From Pullulanibacillus camelliae (GTDB lineage: Bacteria; Bacillota; Bacilli; Bacillales; Sporolactobacillaceae), in assembly GCF_014642655.1 (NCBI RefSeq), contig NZ_BMIR01000004.1, forward strand, positions 1 through 64,000: a DNA stretch of 64,000 nt, given 5' to 3'. Positions 9,857 through 20,007 of the stretch are shown piece after piece. The notes beneath the pieces are model-generated. The model saw only the letters and a list, made by a program, of their open reading frames with translations, was not told the DNA's origin and did not search any database. A program made the translations under genes and the position numbers. How positions within the stretch are numbered: position 1 is the stretch's first letter; every line of letters begins with the position of its first letter.

Positions 9857-10963
9857 TCATGTTGCCAGTGGGAGCAGTGTGGTCACCGAAAAACCTTTAC
9901 TTCCATCTACAATAATTGTTCCATGGAGCGCGGCTGTCCGTTCTTCCATGCCAACAATACCTAAACCCTTCTTTAGCTTTTCCATCCCTTGACCATTATC
10001 CTTTATTTCCAGTCGAACGAATTTATTTAACACTTGAATATCAATGGCAACCACAGTGGCGTTGGCATACTTCAGAACATTGGTTAACGCTTCGCCAGTG
10101 TTTTCTATAATCACCTTCCATTGCAACGGGGTAATCTTATCTAAATTACCTTTATGGGTGAAAGGTGCTGGAATGCCATGCTTAGAAGAAAAGGCATCAA
10201 TTAAAAGGCGCAAACGATTGAGACCCATTTGATCAGTCTCTGGCTTCATATTTTTCAGCGTCAAACGCATGCTTTCAATGCCTTCCTTAGAAATATTTAT
10301 AGCATTTTGTAAAAGATCAGTAGCTTTTTCCTTATCTGTATTCATCACATGCTTGGCCGCTTCCATCTGAATAAGCGCCCCTGTCATGGAATGTCCAATA
10401 CTATCATGAATTTCTTGGGATAAACGGTTGCGTTCCTCTAGCTTTAGCGTGTACTCCGATTGCTTAATATAGGCTTCATTTTCATTCAACTTTCGGGTCA
10501 ACCGCTGCATATCTTGACGCATTTTATCCAATCGATCCGTATACAGGGTTAATTTCTTTGTATGAGTAAAGACAAGATAGAAAATGACAAAGCTCAGTGA
10601 TGTACTCAGCCCATAGGGAATCCGCAGGCTTTCTTTGAGCACCAATTCCGGAAGACAGGATACTAGCAAAAGCACCCAGCTTTTTTGTATGTAATAGCTC
10701 ATCAGTTCAAAAAGACAAAGTGGTAATAGAATGATAAGAGATGGGTCTAAGACATGCTGGCACAAAATAATAAATAGAGCGGTAAAAAACAGCATGACTT
10801 TTCTTATTGTGGTGGAATGAAAAATATAGGCCAAGAGATTCAGACAAAAATAAATAAGTAACACAAAGATTACCCAGCCAAGATCCTGACCTTGGAAATA
10901 GGCGTTGGTAAAAGCGATATAAATGATTAAAATAAGTTTAGTGATAATCATCCAGAAATCCAT
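9857..10963 (-). CDS. lnrJ: NarL-type sensor histidine kinase, LnrJ-like
   Basis: A 368-residue kinase. The N-terminal 150 residues contain five to six helices without a large extracellular loop, so it likely senses within the membrane. The HisKA_3 box is LEERNRLSQEIHDSIGHSMT and the C-terminal HATPase has DNGQGMEKLKKGLGIVGMEE. It begins six bases after the response-regulator gene. LnrJ of B. subtilis senses linearmycins; the same ligand class is an inference here. Confidence 0.8.
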   Translation of the reverse strand: MDFWMIITKLILIIYIAFTNAYFQGQDLGWVIFVLLIYFCLNLLAYIFHSTTIRKVMLFFTALFIILCQHVLDPSLIILLPLCLFELMSYYIQKSWVLLLVSCLPELVLKESLRIPYGLSTSLSFVIFYLVFTHTKKLTLYTDRLDKMRQDMQRLTRKLNENEAYIKQSEYTLKLEERNRLSQEIHDSIGHSMTGALIQMEAAKHVMNTDKEKATDLLQNAINISKEGIESMRLTLKNMKPETDQMGLNRLRLLIDAFSSKHGIPAPFTHKGNLDKITPLQWKVIIENTGEALTNVLKYANATVVAIDIQVLNKFVRLEIKDNGQGMEKLKKGLGIVGMEERTAALHGTIIVDGSKGFSVTTLLPLAT

Positions 10964-10969
10964 AGCTAT

Positions 10970-11623
10970 TTACTCCGTTTTCTCGACTGCCCCTTTGAGA
11001 TAATAAATCGCAATCTGAGTGCGGTGCTCAAGTCCAGTCTTTCCTAATATAGAGGTGATATAGTTCGCGACTGTCCCTTCAGATATGAAAAGCTGCTTCG
11101 ACATCGCTTTATTGGACAATCCCTTAGCAATCAGCTCCATGATCTCCAATTCCCTAGCTGTAAATAGCGTTGTATCAAACGGTGCTTCATGATCTGCTTC
11201 CTTTGTCTTCAGATTGATTTTAAGTTTGTCTAGGACGACATCCTGCATCACGGTATTGCCATTATAGACGCCCTTAATAGCATCCCGAATACGCTCAGGA
11301 TCAGTGTTTTTGAGTAAATATCCCTTAGCGCCATTACGGATTGCATCCAAAATGTAATCATCATCATCAAATGTGGTTAAAATGACTGGCTTTGTCTCAG
11401 TCGCCTCTGACAGCTTCTTGGTGGCCTCTACTCCGTTCATATTAGGCATGCGGACATCTAAGAGGGCGATATCCACATCCATTTGCAGGCAATAATCGAC
11501 AGCTTCCTGCCCATCGTTGACTGTCGCTACGACATCGAACTCCTCATATGTGTTTAAAATAATTTTCATACCTTCCCTGATAAATGAATTATCATCGGCT
11601 AATAGTATTCTTATCTTATCCAT
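10970..11623 (-). CDS. lnrK: NarL/FixJ-type response regulator, LnrK-like
   Basis: A 217-residue regulator: receiver domain (1-120) with acidic pocket LLADDN, phospho-acceptor Asp in IALLDVRMPNMNG and Lys in LLKNTDP, then a LuxR-type HTH (about 150-205: LTARELEIMELIAKGLSNKAMS). It is first in the unit, ahead of the kinase. B. subtilis has the kinase gene first, so the order is swapped here. Confidence 0.83.
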   Translation of the reverse strand: MDKIRILLADDNSFIREGMKIILNTYEEFDVVATVNDGQEAVDYCLQMDVDIALLDVRMPNMNGVEATKKLSEATETKPVILTTFDDDDYILDAIRNGAKGYLLKNTDPERIRDAIKGVYNGNTVMQDVVLDKLKINLKTKEADHEAPFDTTLFTARELEIMELIAKGLSNKAMSKQLFISEGTVANYITSILGKTGLEHRTQIAIYYLKGAVEKTE

Positions 11624-11889
11624 AACGAATTCCCGACCGTTCCTCTCTCACGTATCGACTTTTCACCATTATAGCGCATAATGCAAAACAGTTGAGTAAC
11701 TTATTTTCATGATATTCATTTTAATCTATCACGCTTAAGCACAATCGGTAGCCTCACTGTTGAAATAGAGAACCCCCTCTTGGAGCCACTTTTGTGTGTT
11801 TCATTACAGACTCCTTTGTTAAACTTCTCCCCCGCTTTGTTCATATTAGCTTTTAAGTTGTATAGTCTAAGGAGTTATTGCAACCTATC

Positions 11890-11928
11890 AAAAAAGTGCC
11901 ATCACCCGTTTAAGAGTGATGACACAAC
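11890..11928 (-). terminator. Terminator of the chemoreceptor gene
   Basis: On the minus strand GTGTCATCAC pairs with GTGATGGCAC and is followed by six T. It lies directly after the chemoreceptor stop. Confidence 0.85.
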
Positions 11929-11937
11929 TTTAATTCT

Positions 11938-13941
11938 TTAAATTTTAAATCGTTCGATGATGCCTTGGAGTTCCTCAGCCATTTCTGAAAGATTTTCTGC
12001 GGATGAGGAAATTTCCTCCATAGAAGCAAGCTGTTCCTCGGTTGTCGCAGAAACGTCTTGTGTTCCTGCTGAGGTTTGCTTGGAAATCTCCGAAATATCC
12101 TCAAAGGTGCGGACATTTTGTTCTGTGCTGGCAGCGATCTCCTGCACAGCTGCAGATACATTTTGGATTTGACTTGTGACGTTATCTACAAACTGCTTAA
12201 TATTTTTGAAGGATTCTCCTGCGCTATTCACGACGTCAATCCCTTTATCTACTTCGACTTTACCTGTCTCCATAGACTGCAAGGCGAGATCGGTTTCCTT
12301 TTGAATAGCTGTGACCACTTCACGAATCTTATCCGTTGATTGTGAGGATTGTTCAGCAAGCTTACGCACTTCATCGGCAACGACAGCAAAGCCTTTTCCT
12401 TGTTCACCAGCTCGTGCCGCTTCAATGGCTGCATTAAGCGCCAATAGATTGGTTTGGTCAGCAATTTCAGTAATGACATTAATGATTTGATCAATGTTGG
12501 CTGAGTATTCTCCTAATGTTTTGAGCTTTTCAGCTAATTCACTAACCGTATTTTTAATAAATTGCATTTGCTGTACAGAAACCTCAACAGCTTCATTGCC
12601 CTCATTGACAACGTTAGAAGTATTAATCGCTGTAGAAGCCACTTCATTAGAGCTTTCTGAGATCTCTTGGATCGTGGTGACCATTTCTATCGCTGATTGT
12701 GTGCTTTCATCGATTTTACGCGACTGCCGCTCTGCACCTAAGCTAAGCTCCTGGATCGATTGCGTGATCTGCTCAGTCGCTTTGCTATTTTGATTTGTGC
12801 TAGCAGAAAGCTCTTCAGAGGATGCCGCTAAAGATGTCGCTTTACTTTCAATCTCAGAAACGACCTGAATCAGTGACGTCCGCATCCGTTCAAAAGCATG
12901 TCCCAGTTGACCAATTTCGTCTTGCGTCTTAATGACAACAGGAGCCCGTAGATCGCCTTCACTGACTTTATCGGCTGAATCCATTAAAAGAGCAAGCGGA
13001 CGGGTAATGGATCGGATAATCAAGAAGATAAGGAGTCCTGCGAGAATTAAAGAAATCACTAGGACAATAATTGTCTTCGTTAAGATAGGATGGACAGCTT
13101 GATCCACTTCATCCTGATACATGGTTCCGATAATCTTCCATCCTGTTAATTTGTTGGTTTCATAGGAAAGCCTTTCTTGTTTTCCCTTATGTACAACATT
13201 AAGGTCCCCAGAATTTCCTGAGTGGATGGTTTTATAAAATGACCCCTTAGCTTTAGTTCCTTCTTTTTCCTTTGGATCAGAAATGATCATGTTATTCTTA
13301 TCCAATAAGGATAGATACCCATGCTGACCAACTTTAATGCTAGAAAGCATATTTGTAATGCTGTCTAATCTTAAATTGACCGCAGCGACCCCTTGTCCGT
13401 CTTGTGTCTTTTGCGCAATGGTGACTACCATTTGTTTAGAAGACTGAGAGACATAAGGATCAGTAATAATGACCTTACCATTGGCCTTCATAGCATCTTG
13501 ATACCAGGGTCTTTTCCTAGGATCATAGTCTGGCGGATTTTTAAACGATGTTGGCTCGTTCATAAACGAACCTGTCTCAGTTCCAACATAAGTCTGTTCA
13601 ACATTTGCAGAGGACTTCTGAATTTTATTGAGAATCTCACGCGTCTTCTTATTCTCATTATTGTTGATATCAGCTGCTGGAATAGCTTGAGCAAGATAAT
13701 CAATATTTTGCTCTTGAGCACTTATAAACTGATCAATCGTTTGGTTAACGATGTTGACACTATTATGTTCCGAGTTCATCATTTGGCTATCCACTGTATT
13801 TTCCGCATCTTTATAAGAAATCCAGTTGCTAACCACAAGCGGAACGATCAGTATAACCAAAAACGATAGAGTAAGTTTAGCTTTTAAGCTAAGATGAAAA
13901 AGCACGCTGATAGCACGCTTAAAAGCATTATTTTCTTGCAT
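11938..13941 (-). CDS. Methyl-accepting chemotaxis protein with dCache sensor
   Basis: A 667-residue chemoreceptor. Helix 1 spans about residues 18-38. The dCache-type extracellular sensor spans about 45-280 ([20 protein letters not shown] is typical). Helix 2 lies at about 285-310, followed by HAMP. The long signalling coiled coil has the conserved hairpin tip [20 protein letters not shown]. Ligands of such receptors are often amino acids or organic acids; this one cannot be named. It is a single gene with its own terminator. Confidence 0.92.
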   Translation of the reverse strand: MQENNAFKRAISVLFHLSLKAKLTLSFLVILIVPLVVSNWISYKDAENTVDSQMMNSEHNSVNIVNQTIDQFISAQEQNIDYLAQAIPAADINNNENKKTREILNKIQKSSANVEQTYVGTETGSFMNEPTSFKNPPDYDPRKRPWYQDAMKANGKVIITDPYVSQSSKQMVVTIAQKTQDGQGVAAVNLRLDSITNMLSSIKVGQHGYLSLLDKNNMIISDPKEKEGTKAKGSFYKTIHSGNSGDLNVVHKGKQERLSYETNKLTGWKIIGTMYQDEVDQAVHPILTKTIIVLVISLILAGLLIFLIIRSITRPLALLMDSADKVSEGDLRAPVVIKTQDEIGQLGHAFERMRTSLIQVVSEIESKATSLAASSEELSASTNQNSKATEQITQSIQELSLGAERQSRKIDESTQSAIEMVTTIQEISESSNEVASTAINTSNVVNEGNEAVEVSVQQMQFIKNTVSELAEKLKTLGEYSANIDQIINVITEIADQTNLLALNAAIEAARAGEQGKGFAVVADEVRKLAEQSSQSTDKIREVVTAIQKETDLALQSMETGKVEVDKGIDVVNSAGESFKNIKQFVDNVTSQIQNVSAAVQEIAASTEQNVRTFEDISEISKQTSAGTQDVSATTEEQLASMEEISSSAENLSEMAEELQGIIERFKI

Positions 13942-14330
13942 TTTGTGACTTTCCCTCCTAGATGTTGTCTAAAAATAAAAATAAACTTGTCGATCATATC
14001 TGTTATATCGTCAGCTTTACAAAAAAATAAATAGTATAACGAACATCGTAATGAAACTCAATTTTCATACAAATGAATTAATCGTTTATTTAAAGTGAAA
14101 TAAGAAGCCATTGAATAATTTAGCTTAATTCAAGACTAAAAGCGCGCCACAGAATACCCGTTATATGCGAACTTTCAATGCCTTAGGGTACCCCCACCTC
14201 TCTAAAATGCGTTCTTGTCAGAAGACCGGATTACACATAGGGAAGTGAAGGTGAAGGTCATGGTCACGCAACAAGCAAATGTATTACCTGCTACTTTATT
14301 GCAGAATGTATCCCATTTTATGGATGAGAG

Positions 14331-14545
14331 CACAAGGCGCCCGAGGAACACTCTAAAATCATGTGTTCCTCGGGCGCCACTAACTCATGATGCGGAGACT
14401 AGAGTCCTGCAGGAAGTGGGAGATCGGTAAGACCTTAGCAGTGCGAAGGCGCGAGGTGGCTTACCACTCCCCCGCAGAAAGCACGCGGCCTGGAGCGGAC
14501 GCGCGCATCGTCCTCATGACCAGAAATTTTATACTTTCTGATCTC
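14331..14545 (+). repeat. Family A intergenic repeat, copy 1 (module 2)
   Basis: It begins with a perfect 16-base-pair hairpin (14336-14351 pairing with 14363-14378, 11-base loop TCTAAAATCAT). The body is GC-rich with CTCATGATGCGGAGACTAG, GGAAGTGGGAGATCGGTAAG and ACTCCCCCGCAGAAAGC, and ends in CTCATGACCAGAAATTTTA. The same words recur near 49350 and, weaker, near 52080. ORFs through it look like chance reading frames. Confidence 0.85.
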
Positions 14546-14583
14546 TTAAAAAAGCCAAAGCGCTCTTCATGAAGGCTTTGGCT
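14546..14583 (-). terminator. Terminator of the aldo/keto reductase gene
   Basis: On the minus strand GCCAAAGCC pairs with GCTTTGGC, followed by six T. It sits at the edge of repeat copy 1. Confidence 0.85.
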
Positions 14584-14616
14584 CTTCCTATTATTCAATT
14601 TAGAGTATCTTACACA

Positions 14617-15651
14617 TTACTCTCTCCCTCGATGGCGTTGATTCTCTGCATCTTGATCATAAGGATATGTGACAAGCATTGCGCTGGCTTCATTCAGCTT
14701 AGCCATTTGTGCTTCACTAAGCGTCCAGCCTGAAGCGCCTAAATTTGCTTCTAATTGTTCTATTGTGCGTGCACCAATGATGGGAGCCGTAACACCGGGA
14801 CTTTGCAGGAGCCAATTGATTGCCACTTGTGCAGGGGGCTTTTCTGCTTCCTCAGCGACCGAATAAAGCGCATCCAATACATTCCAAGTGAAATCATTAT
14901 TGTAACGTGACCACGACTCTCCCCTGCCTTGTTTTTCGGCCAGAGCAATTCGTGTATTTTCAGGTGGCTTCTCCATACCACGGGTGAATTTCCCACTTAA
15001 CCAGCCCCCTCTTAACGGACTCCAAGGAATTACCCCCAACCCTTCATTCACACACACATCGATTAATTCATATTCCGTTGCTCGACAAAGCAAATTATAC
15101 TGGGGCTGCAGACAAACAAACGCTTCCCAGCCATGCGCTTTACTCGTATCGATGGCTTTTTGCAATTGCCACGCTTTAAAATTACTCGCACCAATATAAC
15201 GCACGAGCCCCTCACGGACAAGATCATTTAATGTGCTTAATGTTTCTTCTAGAGGCGTTCTAGGATCCCAAGCATGGACCTGATAGAGATCAATATAATC
15301 TGTTTGTAAGCGGCGCAGGCTTTCTTTAACACCAGCAATGATATGTTTGCGGCTCAATCCGACATCATTTAAGCTATCTCCCATTGGAAATCTGACCTTT
15401 GTCGCCAATACAAAATCCTCACGTCTTTTATTTTTCAGCCATTGCCCGACAATGGTTTCAGAACCTCCCTGTGAATACACATCCGCCGTATCAATAAAGT
15501 TTCCGCCAGCCTCAACAAATCGATCAAGAATGCGAAAGCTATCCTCTTCGCTTGTTTCCCGCCCCAAGGTCATCGTACCAAGACAAAGATCGCTTACCCT
15601 CAACCCTGTCTTACCTAAATAACGATAATCCAATTCCAACTCCTCCTTCAT
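14617..15651 (-). CDS. Aldo/keto reductase
   Basis: A 344-residue NAD(P)H-dependent oxidoreductase of the AKR superfamily. Visible catalytic tetrad candidates: Asp and Tyr in [14 protein letters not shown], Lys in VLATKVRF, His in [10 protein letters not shown]. The C-terminal cofactor loop has [15 protein letters not shown]. It is monocistronic with its own terminator. The substrate is not predictable; general aldehyde or sugar detoxification is the usual role. Confidence 0.9.
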   Translation of the reverse strand: MKEELELDYRYLGKTGLRVSDLCLGTMTLGRETSEEDSFRILDRFVEAGGNFIDTADVYSQGGSETIVGQWLKNKRREDFVLATKVRFPMGDSLNDVGLSRKHIIAGVKESLRRLQTDYIDLYQVHAWDPRTPLEETLSTLNDLVREGLVRYIGASNFKAWQLQKAIDTSKAHGWEAFVCLQPQYNLLCRATEYELIDVCVNEGLGVIPWSPLRGGWLSGKFTRGMEKPPENTRIALAEKQGRGESWSRYNNDFTWNVLDALYSVAEEAEKPPAQVAINWLLQSPGVTAPIIGARTIEQLEANLGASGWTLSEAQMAKLNEASAMLVTYPYDQDAENQRHRGRE

Positions 15652-15780
15652 AGCATCAATCTATTCATCATTATAAATTGTTTTATAGCTTCTTTTGAAG
15701 GACTGACTTTATTTTCATAAACTCAAACTCACGTAATATAGAATACTATTTATAGTTAGTATCTATAAGAAACTTAAGTC

Positions 15781-16080
15781 TTAGCAATAAGGTTGCTGAA
15801 TCAACTTCTGGCAATGCAACACGCGATTCCCCTTAATGAGACCTATGACAAGGTGAGTTTGTCCACTTTCATCCTGAATAAGAAATAACTTTTCTCTAAT
15901 ACCATGACAAAAGAATACATGAAGCTTTAACCATTCATTCTCTGATGGAATCAAGCGTCTAATCCCGTTCAGACGTAAATCCCGCGTGGCAATGGTAGCG
16001 ACGTCCATATACCACTCCTCGTACATTCCTGATGGAAAATAAAGTTTCAAGTAACGGCGAAAGACCTGACTAACATTCAA
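15781..16080 (-). CDS. Hypothetical protein, 99 residues
   Basis: No family recognised. I prefer the TTG at 16080 because AAAGGGAGGGGG lies about six bases upstream, while the longer reading frame from the ATG at 16134 has no ribosome-binding site. The product begins MNVSQVFRRYLKLYFPSG and looks like a compact cytosolic mixed alpha/beta protein with no membrane segment. It is divergent from the HPr-like gene. Confidence 0.5.
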   Translation of the reverse strand: MNVSQVFRRYLKLYFPSGMYEEWYMDVATIATRDLRLNGIRRLIPSENEWLKLHVFFCHGIREKLFLIQDESGQTHLVIGLIKGNRVLHCQKLIQQPYC

Positions 16081-16267
16081 TCCATCCCCCTCCCTTTCTA
16101 CTATACCTATGCCAATTCTCTTGCAATCTTTCATAGGATTACACTAGAAGAAAAAACCAAGGAAACCTCTGATACACAATTGTAATGTTTGATGATAGGG
16201 TGGAACGGGAATGATGAGTTCAAATCAGAAATCAGAATTAACACTCATACAAAGGGGATGTGAAAAG

Positions 16268-16552
16268 ATGAAAGCAATGACATCATTGAGGATTACCAAA
16301 CAGCTGAGCATCCGTAGATTACTGCATATCTATGATTTATGCAGAGAGTCCCAGAGTCATGTTTATCTCTATCACAAAAACGGCAAGCCCTATAAAATCT
16401 CAAGCCTATCCATGCTCATTACTCTCTTTCTAACTTATGTTGATCAAACCTTTTTAATGGTCGTTGAAGGGGAACACGCCCACCGTGTTCGTGAAACGAT
16501 TTTAAAAGTCTTAAAGGAAGATGGCAAGACTCATAGACTTCCTGCACATTAA
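16268..16552 (+). CDS. HPr-like domain protein lacking the phospho-histidine
   Basis: A 94-residue protein with the HPr fold pattern: an N-terminal strand, LLHIYDLCRESQSHVYLYHKN, a region resembling the Ser46 loop (KISSLSMLITLFL) and a C-terminal VVEGEHAHRVRETILKVL helix. The His15-containing loop of true HPr is not present, so phosphotransfer from enzyme I is not expected. The ATG at 16268 is chosen because AAAGGGGATG precedes it. A strong terminator follows. A regulatory or scaffold role is inference. Confidence 0.65.
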   Translation: MKAMTSLRITKQLSIRRLLHIYDLCRESQSHVYLYHKNGKPYKISSLSMLITLFLTYVDQTFLMVVEGEHAHRVRETILKVLKEDGKTHRLPAH

Positions 16553-16558
16553 ATCAAG

Positions 16559-16608
16559 GATGTCCTGAAATCCCGAGTACTTAGGGATTTCGGGACATTC
16601 TCTTTTCT
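16559..16608 (+). terminator. Terminator after the HPr-like gene
   Basis: ATGTCCTGAAATCCC pairs with GGGATTTCGGGACAT (one mismatch), followed by TCTCTTTTCT. Confidence 0.85.
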
Positions 16609-16855
16609 AACTCTTTTTTGAAATCCCATTAATAAACCTCTCTCTTTTCATAACGAATGATTCATGAATGTTGCCATTATTTGTTGCACTCCGTCTCAAA
16701 TATACTCTCTCTTGTCTTCAAAATTTCCTTAACAAAAAATAATATCTGTTCTGTGAGTCATGTTACATACTTTTTGGGAGAAACGTGCTACAATAAGCAA
16801 CAAATGATATCGCTTTAATCTTAAGAATCATCATCATAAAAGGAGTCTTGTAGAC

Positions 16856-17545
16856 ATGAAAAGGATCATCGCGATTAGTGATATTCATGGAGAGATTCAT
16901 AAATTTGAGCGATTATTAGAAGCGCTCGAATTTAACCCTGATCATGATCAGTTGATTTTATTAGGAGACTATGTCGATCGCGGTCCAGATTCTAAAGCTG
17001 TCATAGAGAAAGTAATGAGGCTTAGGGATCAGGGGGCGATTTTACTTAAGGGCAATCATGAGGACATGATGGAGAAGGCCTTTCAAAATGAAAGCAACAT
17101 CAAACATTGGCTTCGTAACGGCGGGCTTGAAACCCTGCGAAGCTATGAATACACCATTCCTTCAGCTCAACTTGAAGAGGCGGTGTCCGCCTTCATTCCA
17201 CTTAAGAAAAATGAAGCCGTGACTAAGCATCTCGACTTCATCCAAACGCTTGACCACTATTATGAAACAGATGATTATATCTTTGTTCATGGGGGTGTTG
17301 ACCCAACAACCCCGGTCAGCGAAACGGATCCTCATCTTTTAATGTGGATCCGCGAAGAATTCCACTATGGCTATAAAGGTGAAAAGCCTGTCGTCTTTGG
17401 TCACACACCGACTCATGCCTTTCACGACAGTGTCGACGTCTTTTTCGGTAAGAATAATATTATTGGCATTGATGGGGGTTGTGTGTATGGCGGTCAGCTC
17501 AATGCCCTTGAGTTACCGACTCGTCAGACCTATCACATAAAATAG
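16856..17545 (+). CDS. Metallophosphoesterase, PrpE/PP1-like phosphatase
   Basis: A 229-residue calcineurin-type phosphoesterase with the metal motifs DIHGE (10 residues in), GDYVDRGPDS, KGNHED, a VHGG motif and GHTPTH late in the chain, ending with IGIDGGCVYGGQL. This is the layout of bacterial Ser/Thr protein phosphatases and Ap4A hydrolases of the PrpE type. AAAGGAGTC precedes the ATG. A family B repeat begins directly after the stop. Confidence 0.87.
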   Translation: MKRIIAISDIHGEIHKFERLLEALEFNPDHDQLILLGDYVDRGPDSKAVIEKVMRLRDQGAILLKGNHEDMMEKAFQNESNIKHWLRNGGLETLRSYEYTIPSAQLEEAVSAFIPLKKNEAVTKHLDFIQTLDHYYETDDYIFVHGGVDPTTPVSETDPHLLMWIREEFHYGYKGEKPVVFGHTPTHAFHDSVDVFFGKNNIIGIDGGCVYGGQLNALELPTRQTYHIK

Positions 17546-17815
17546 AGGTAGGGACAAAAGTTCGGCTCATAGAGAAGCCGAGCGCATTCAAAATTTCTAA
17601 AGGCATGCGTTCGGCGTTATCAGTAAAATTATGAACCGCCTCGCTTTTTCGCTAGCACAGCCTCCGAGGCTGTGCTAGCTTTGGTGTTGTCACATGGATG
17701 TGGCGCACTTAGCCGAAGGCCCTTAACGGATATACGGCAGCTAGGCGACATACGATGCTAAGCCTTCGGTTCAACATGCCGCCACTTCATCCCAGATTCT
17801 CCACAGCCTTTGGCC
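17546..17815 (+). repeat. Family B intergenic repeat, copy 1
   Basis: It starts within a few bases of the phosphatase stop (AGGTAGGGACAAAAGTTCGG) and includes CATAGAGAAGCCGAGCGCAT, a perfect palindromic stem of 14+1+14 bases at 17651-17679 (arms GCTAGCACAGCCTC), and TTGTCACATGGATGTGGCGC. A homologous copy lies inverted at 26390-26690 and a short one at 54757-54850. Confidence 0.85.
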
Positions 17816-17825
17816 TCTCTCATTG

Positions 17826-19196
17826 TTAACGCCCTGTCCATCTCAAGCCTTTTGGATAATGATTTTTGAGCATGTTATTGCTCAGCTTCCCCCAGCCTAA
17901 CGCATGACCGTCCACCCCTACGAGATACCAGCCTTTGGCTCCATCTATATTAAGCGTCTCTCCCCTTAAATAGGCGACGACCTCAGAGGCATCCTTTGAC
18001 AGATTAACGGTATATTTAGCCTCTCCATTTTTAAGAGCTAACGCACAGGCATGAGCAGGCTCAAAGCGATTTTTTTTCAGTGTCCCCAAATGCCAGCCGG
18101 GACGGATGACTTTTAAATTTTTCATTGAAACCATGCCATCCGGCACGAGATAAAGCTGGTCGCCAAATAGAGCGTATTGTCCCTTGGGTATCGTATTCAA
18201 GCTAGCCTTGACAAAGCTTTGATATTCCTTTATCAGCTTGTGATCCTTAAGTATCTCCGCAGGCTTGAGCCTTTGTCCCTGCTCACCATCGCCTTTTCTT
18301 AATACCGCAATAAAGTGCCCCTCTCCTTTGACAAGATGAGGCCAAATCCGCCGCGTTTTTTCAAGAGATGGGACAGCGTGAGCTACCCATTCAGGGCGTC
18401 CGTGACTCAACCCTTGGTAGTCGGGACCTTCTACGATATCAAAATGATGCTGCGCCTTGATGAACGCAGCGATTACCCCTTCATTTTCCTCTGGTGAAAA
18501 GGTGCAGGTCGAATAAACGAGCTTCCCCCCTGGACGTAGCATCGTCGCCGCATGATTGAGTATAGCCAATTGCCGCTCAGAGCAGCGTGCTACATTGTCT
18601 AAACTCCATTCCGCGCGGGCTTCAGGATCCTTCCGAAACATTCCCTCACCTGAGCAAGGCGCATCAACTAAAATTCGATCAAAAAAGCTTGGAAAGTGCT
18701 CTGCCAATCGTTCGGGTGTCTCATTGGTCACCACGGCATTCTTAATCCCCATCCGTTCAACATTTTGGGAAAGAACCCGAGCACGCATGGGGTGGATCTC
18801 ATTGCTTACCAGCAATCCCTCTTGCTGCATTTGTGCAGCCAGATGCGTTGTTTTCCCTCCCGGCGCTGCACAAAGATCCAGCACCTTTTCCCCCGGCCTG
18901 GGCGCCACGCTCTCTCCAACCGCCATAGCGCTTGGTTCCTGTATGTAATATAATCCCGCTTCATGGTATGGGTGCTTCCCAGGACGACTGTTTTCCTCAT
19001 AGTAAAAGCCCGTTTCCGTCCATGGGACCTGTTGTAAAGTAAAAGGAGATTCTTTTAGAAAGGTCTCTACTGATAGCTTCAAGGTATTCACCCGAAGCCC
19101 TTGACTCTTGCTTTCATCATAGCTATGAATAAAAGCCTCATACTCCTCTTTTAAGAGGTCTTGCATTTTGATTTGAAAGTCTCGTGGTAGCTGCAT
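17826..19196 (-). CDS. rsmF: RsmF/Nop2-family rRNA (cytosine-C5) methyltransferase
   Basis: A 456-residue protein: an N-terminal RNA-binding segment, a Rossmann methyltransferase core with the SAM motif VLDLCAAPGGKTTHLA, motif IV VDAPCSGEGMFRKDP carrying the PC dipeptide, and catalytic-Cys motif VYSTCTFSPEENEGV. A C-terminal domain of about 150 residues is typical of RsmF/YebU-type enzymes in Firmicutes. It methylates C5 of a cytosine in 16S rRNA, though the exact position is not deducible here. Confidence 0.9.
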   Translation of the reverse strand: MQLPRDFQIKMQDLLKEEYEAFIHSYDESKSQGLRVNTLKLSVETFLKESPFTLQQVPWTETGFYYEENSRPGKHPYHEAGLYYIQEPSAMAVGESVAPRPGEKVLDLCAAPGGKTTHLAAQMQQEGLLVSNEIHPMRARVLSQNVERMGIKNAVVTNETPERLAEHFPSFFDRILVDAPCSGEGMFRKDPEARAEWSLDNVARCSERQLAILNHAATMLRPGGKLVYSTCTFSPEENEGVIAAFIKAQHHFDIVEGPDYQGLSHGRPEWVAHAVPSLEKTRRIWPHLVKGEGHFIAVLRKGDGEQGQRLKPAEILKDHKLIKEYQSFVKASLNTIPKGQYALFGDQLYLVPDGMVSMKNLKVIRPGWHLGTLKKNRFEPAHACALALKNGEAKYTVNLSKDASEVVAYLRGETLNIDGAKGWYLVGVDGHALGWGKLSNNMLKNHYPKGLRWTGR

Positions 19197-19431
19197 GTCT
19201 TCTTGTCACCTCAAAAGCATGTCTGTCTTCCTTGCTATTGTAATCCATGACAAGGCCCCACGCTACCTCAAGATATAGAACGCTCGATCGAATAGCTGAA
19301 AAACAGCTACGCCTTGTGTCTAGCACACGTTTAAAAACCCCTCGGGAACACAGCATTTATTCCTGAGGAGCTTGAAATTGAAATGAAAACTGCTTTGAGT
19401 GCTGATGCTTCAACCCATTTAAATTGCTTTT

Positions 19432-19690
19432 TTAAGGTTTCCCTGTATAAATAAGGATAGCCTCTCGAAGAAAAGCTGTGGCTCCTGGACGAACAGCATC
19501 ATAGTAAGCTGTGAATCTTTCATCATCACCATACATTTGCGCAAGTCCTGCATGGGCCTCTTCACTATACTTTACCCAATGCAGCGTCAACCACTCTCGA
19601 TGAAGCTCCGCTGTCTACTGTGCTAATTCGCCTGCTGGATTACCCGTAGCAAGCGTCTTAGCAAGGCGCTCTATCGCCTTTGCGCCAGCT
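19432..19690 (-). pseudogene. TipAS-domain (MerR family) C-terminal remnant
   Basis: The minus strand reads an uninterrupted TipAS-like tail, REWLTLHWVKYSEEAHAG then YGDDERFTAYYDAV and PGATAFLREAILIYTGKP, ending at TAA (19432). An in-frame TAG lies just before TAELHREWL. The MerR DNA-binding N-terminus is missing. TipAS domains bind thiopeptide-type ligands in multidrug regulators. It is clearly a decayed gene end. Confidence 0.75.
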
Positions 19691-19916
19691 TGCATTCTTA
19701 TCCAAAATGCATGAATTGGTCCAACAGCATTCGCAATTTATCATTGCTGCGCACTCTCCCATCATCATGGCCTATCCACAAGCAACCGTTTTTGAGTTTA
19801 CTGAGGATGGGATCAAAGAAACCACACTTGAGGAAACCCAACACTACCGTACGATGAAGTTATTTTTTGAGGATAAAGAGCGATTCATCCACCACCTTTT
19901 CACCGAAGACTAGACT
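19680..19916 (+). pseudogene. AAA-family ATPase C-terminal remnant
   Basis: The 77-residue frame RQLAFLSKMHELVQQHSQFIIAAHSPIIMAYPQATVFEF...FIHHLFTED matches the C-terminal end of small AAA/SMC-like ATPases (the AHSP switch, usually THSP). Walker A and B are absent, and the frame begins abruptly where the TipAS remnant ends on the other strand. It is a gene tail left by a rearrangement. Confidence 0.75.
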
Positions 19917-20007
19917 ACTCGCAATTTTATTTTGTTCTCTTGCCCCTCTCTCTTTTGCTTTGCTCTGGCCATGATTTGAAAGCTTACACCGCCAATATAC
20001 ACCCACG

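Noticed and set aside
14215-14430. Plus-strand ORFs (14215-14430 and 14387-14572) over the repeat region
   Set aside because: They run through the structured family A repeat, have no ribosome-binding site or family resemblance, and similar frames at the other copies are not conserved.
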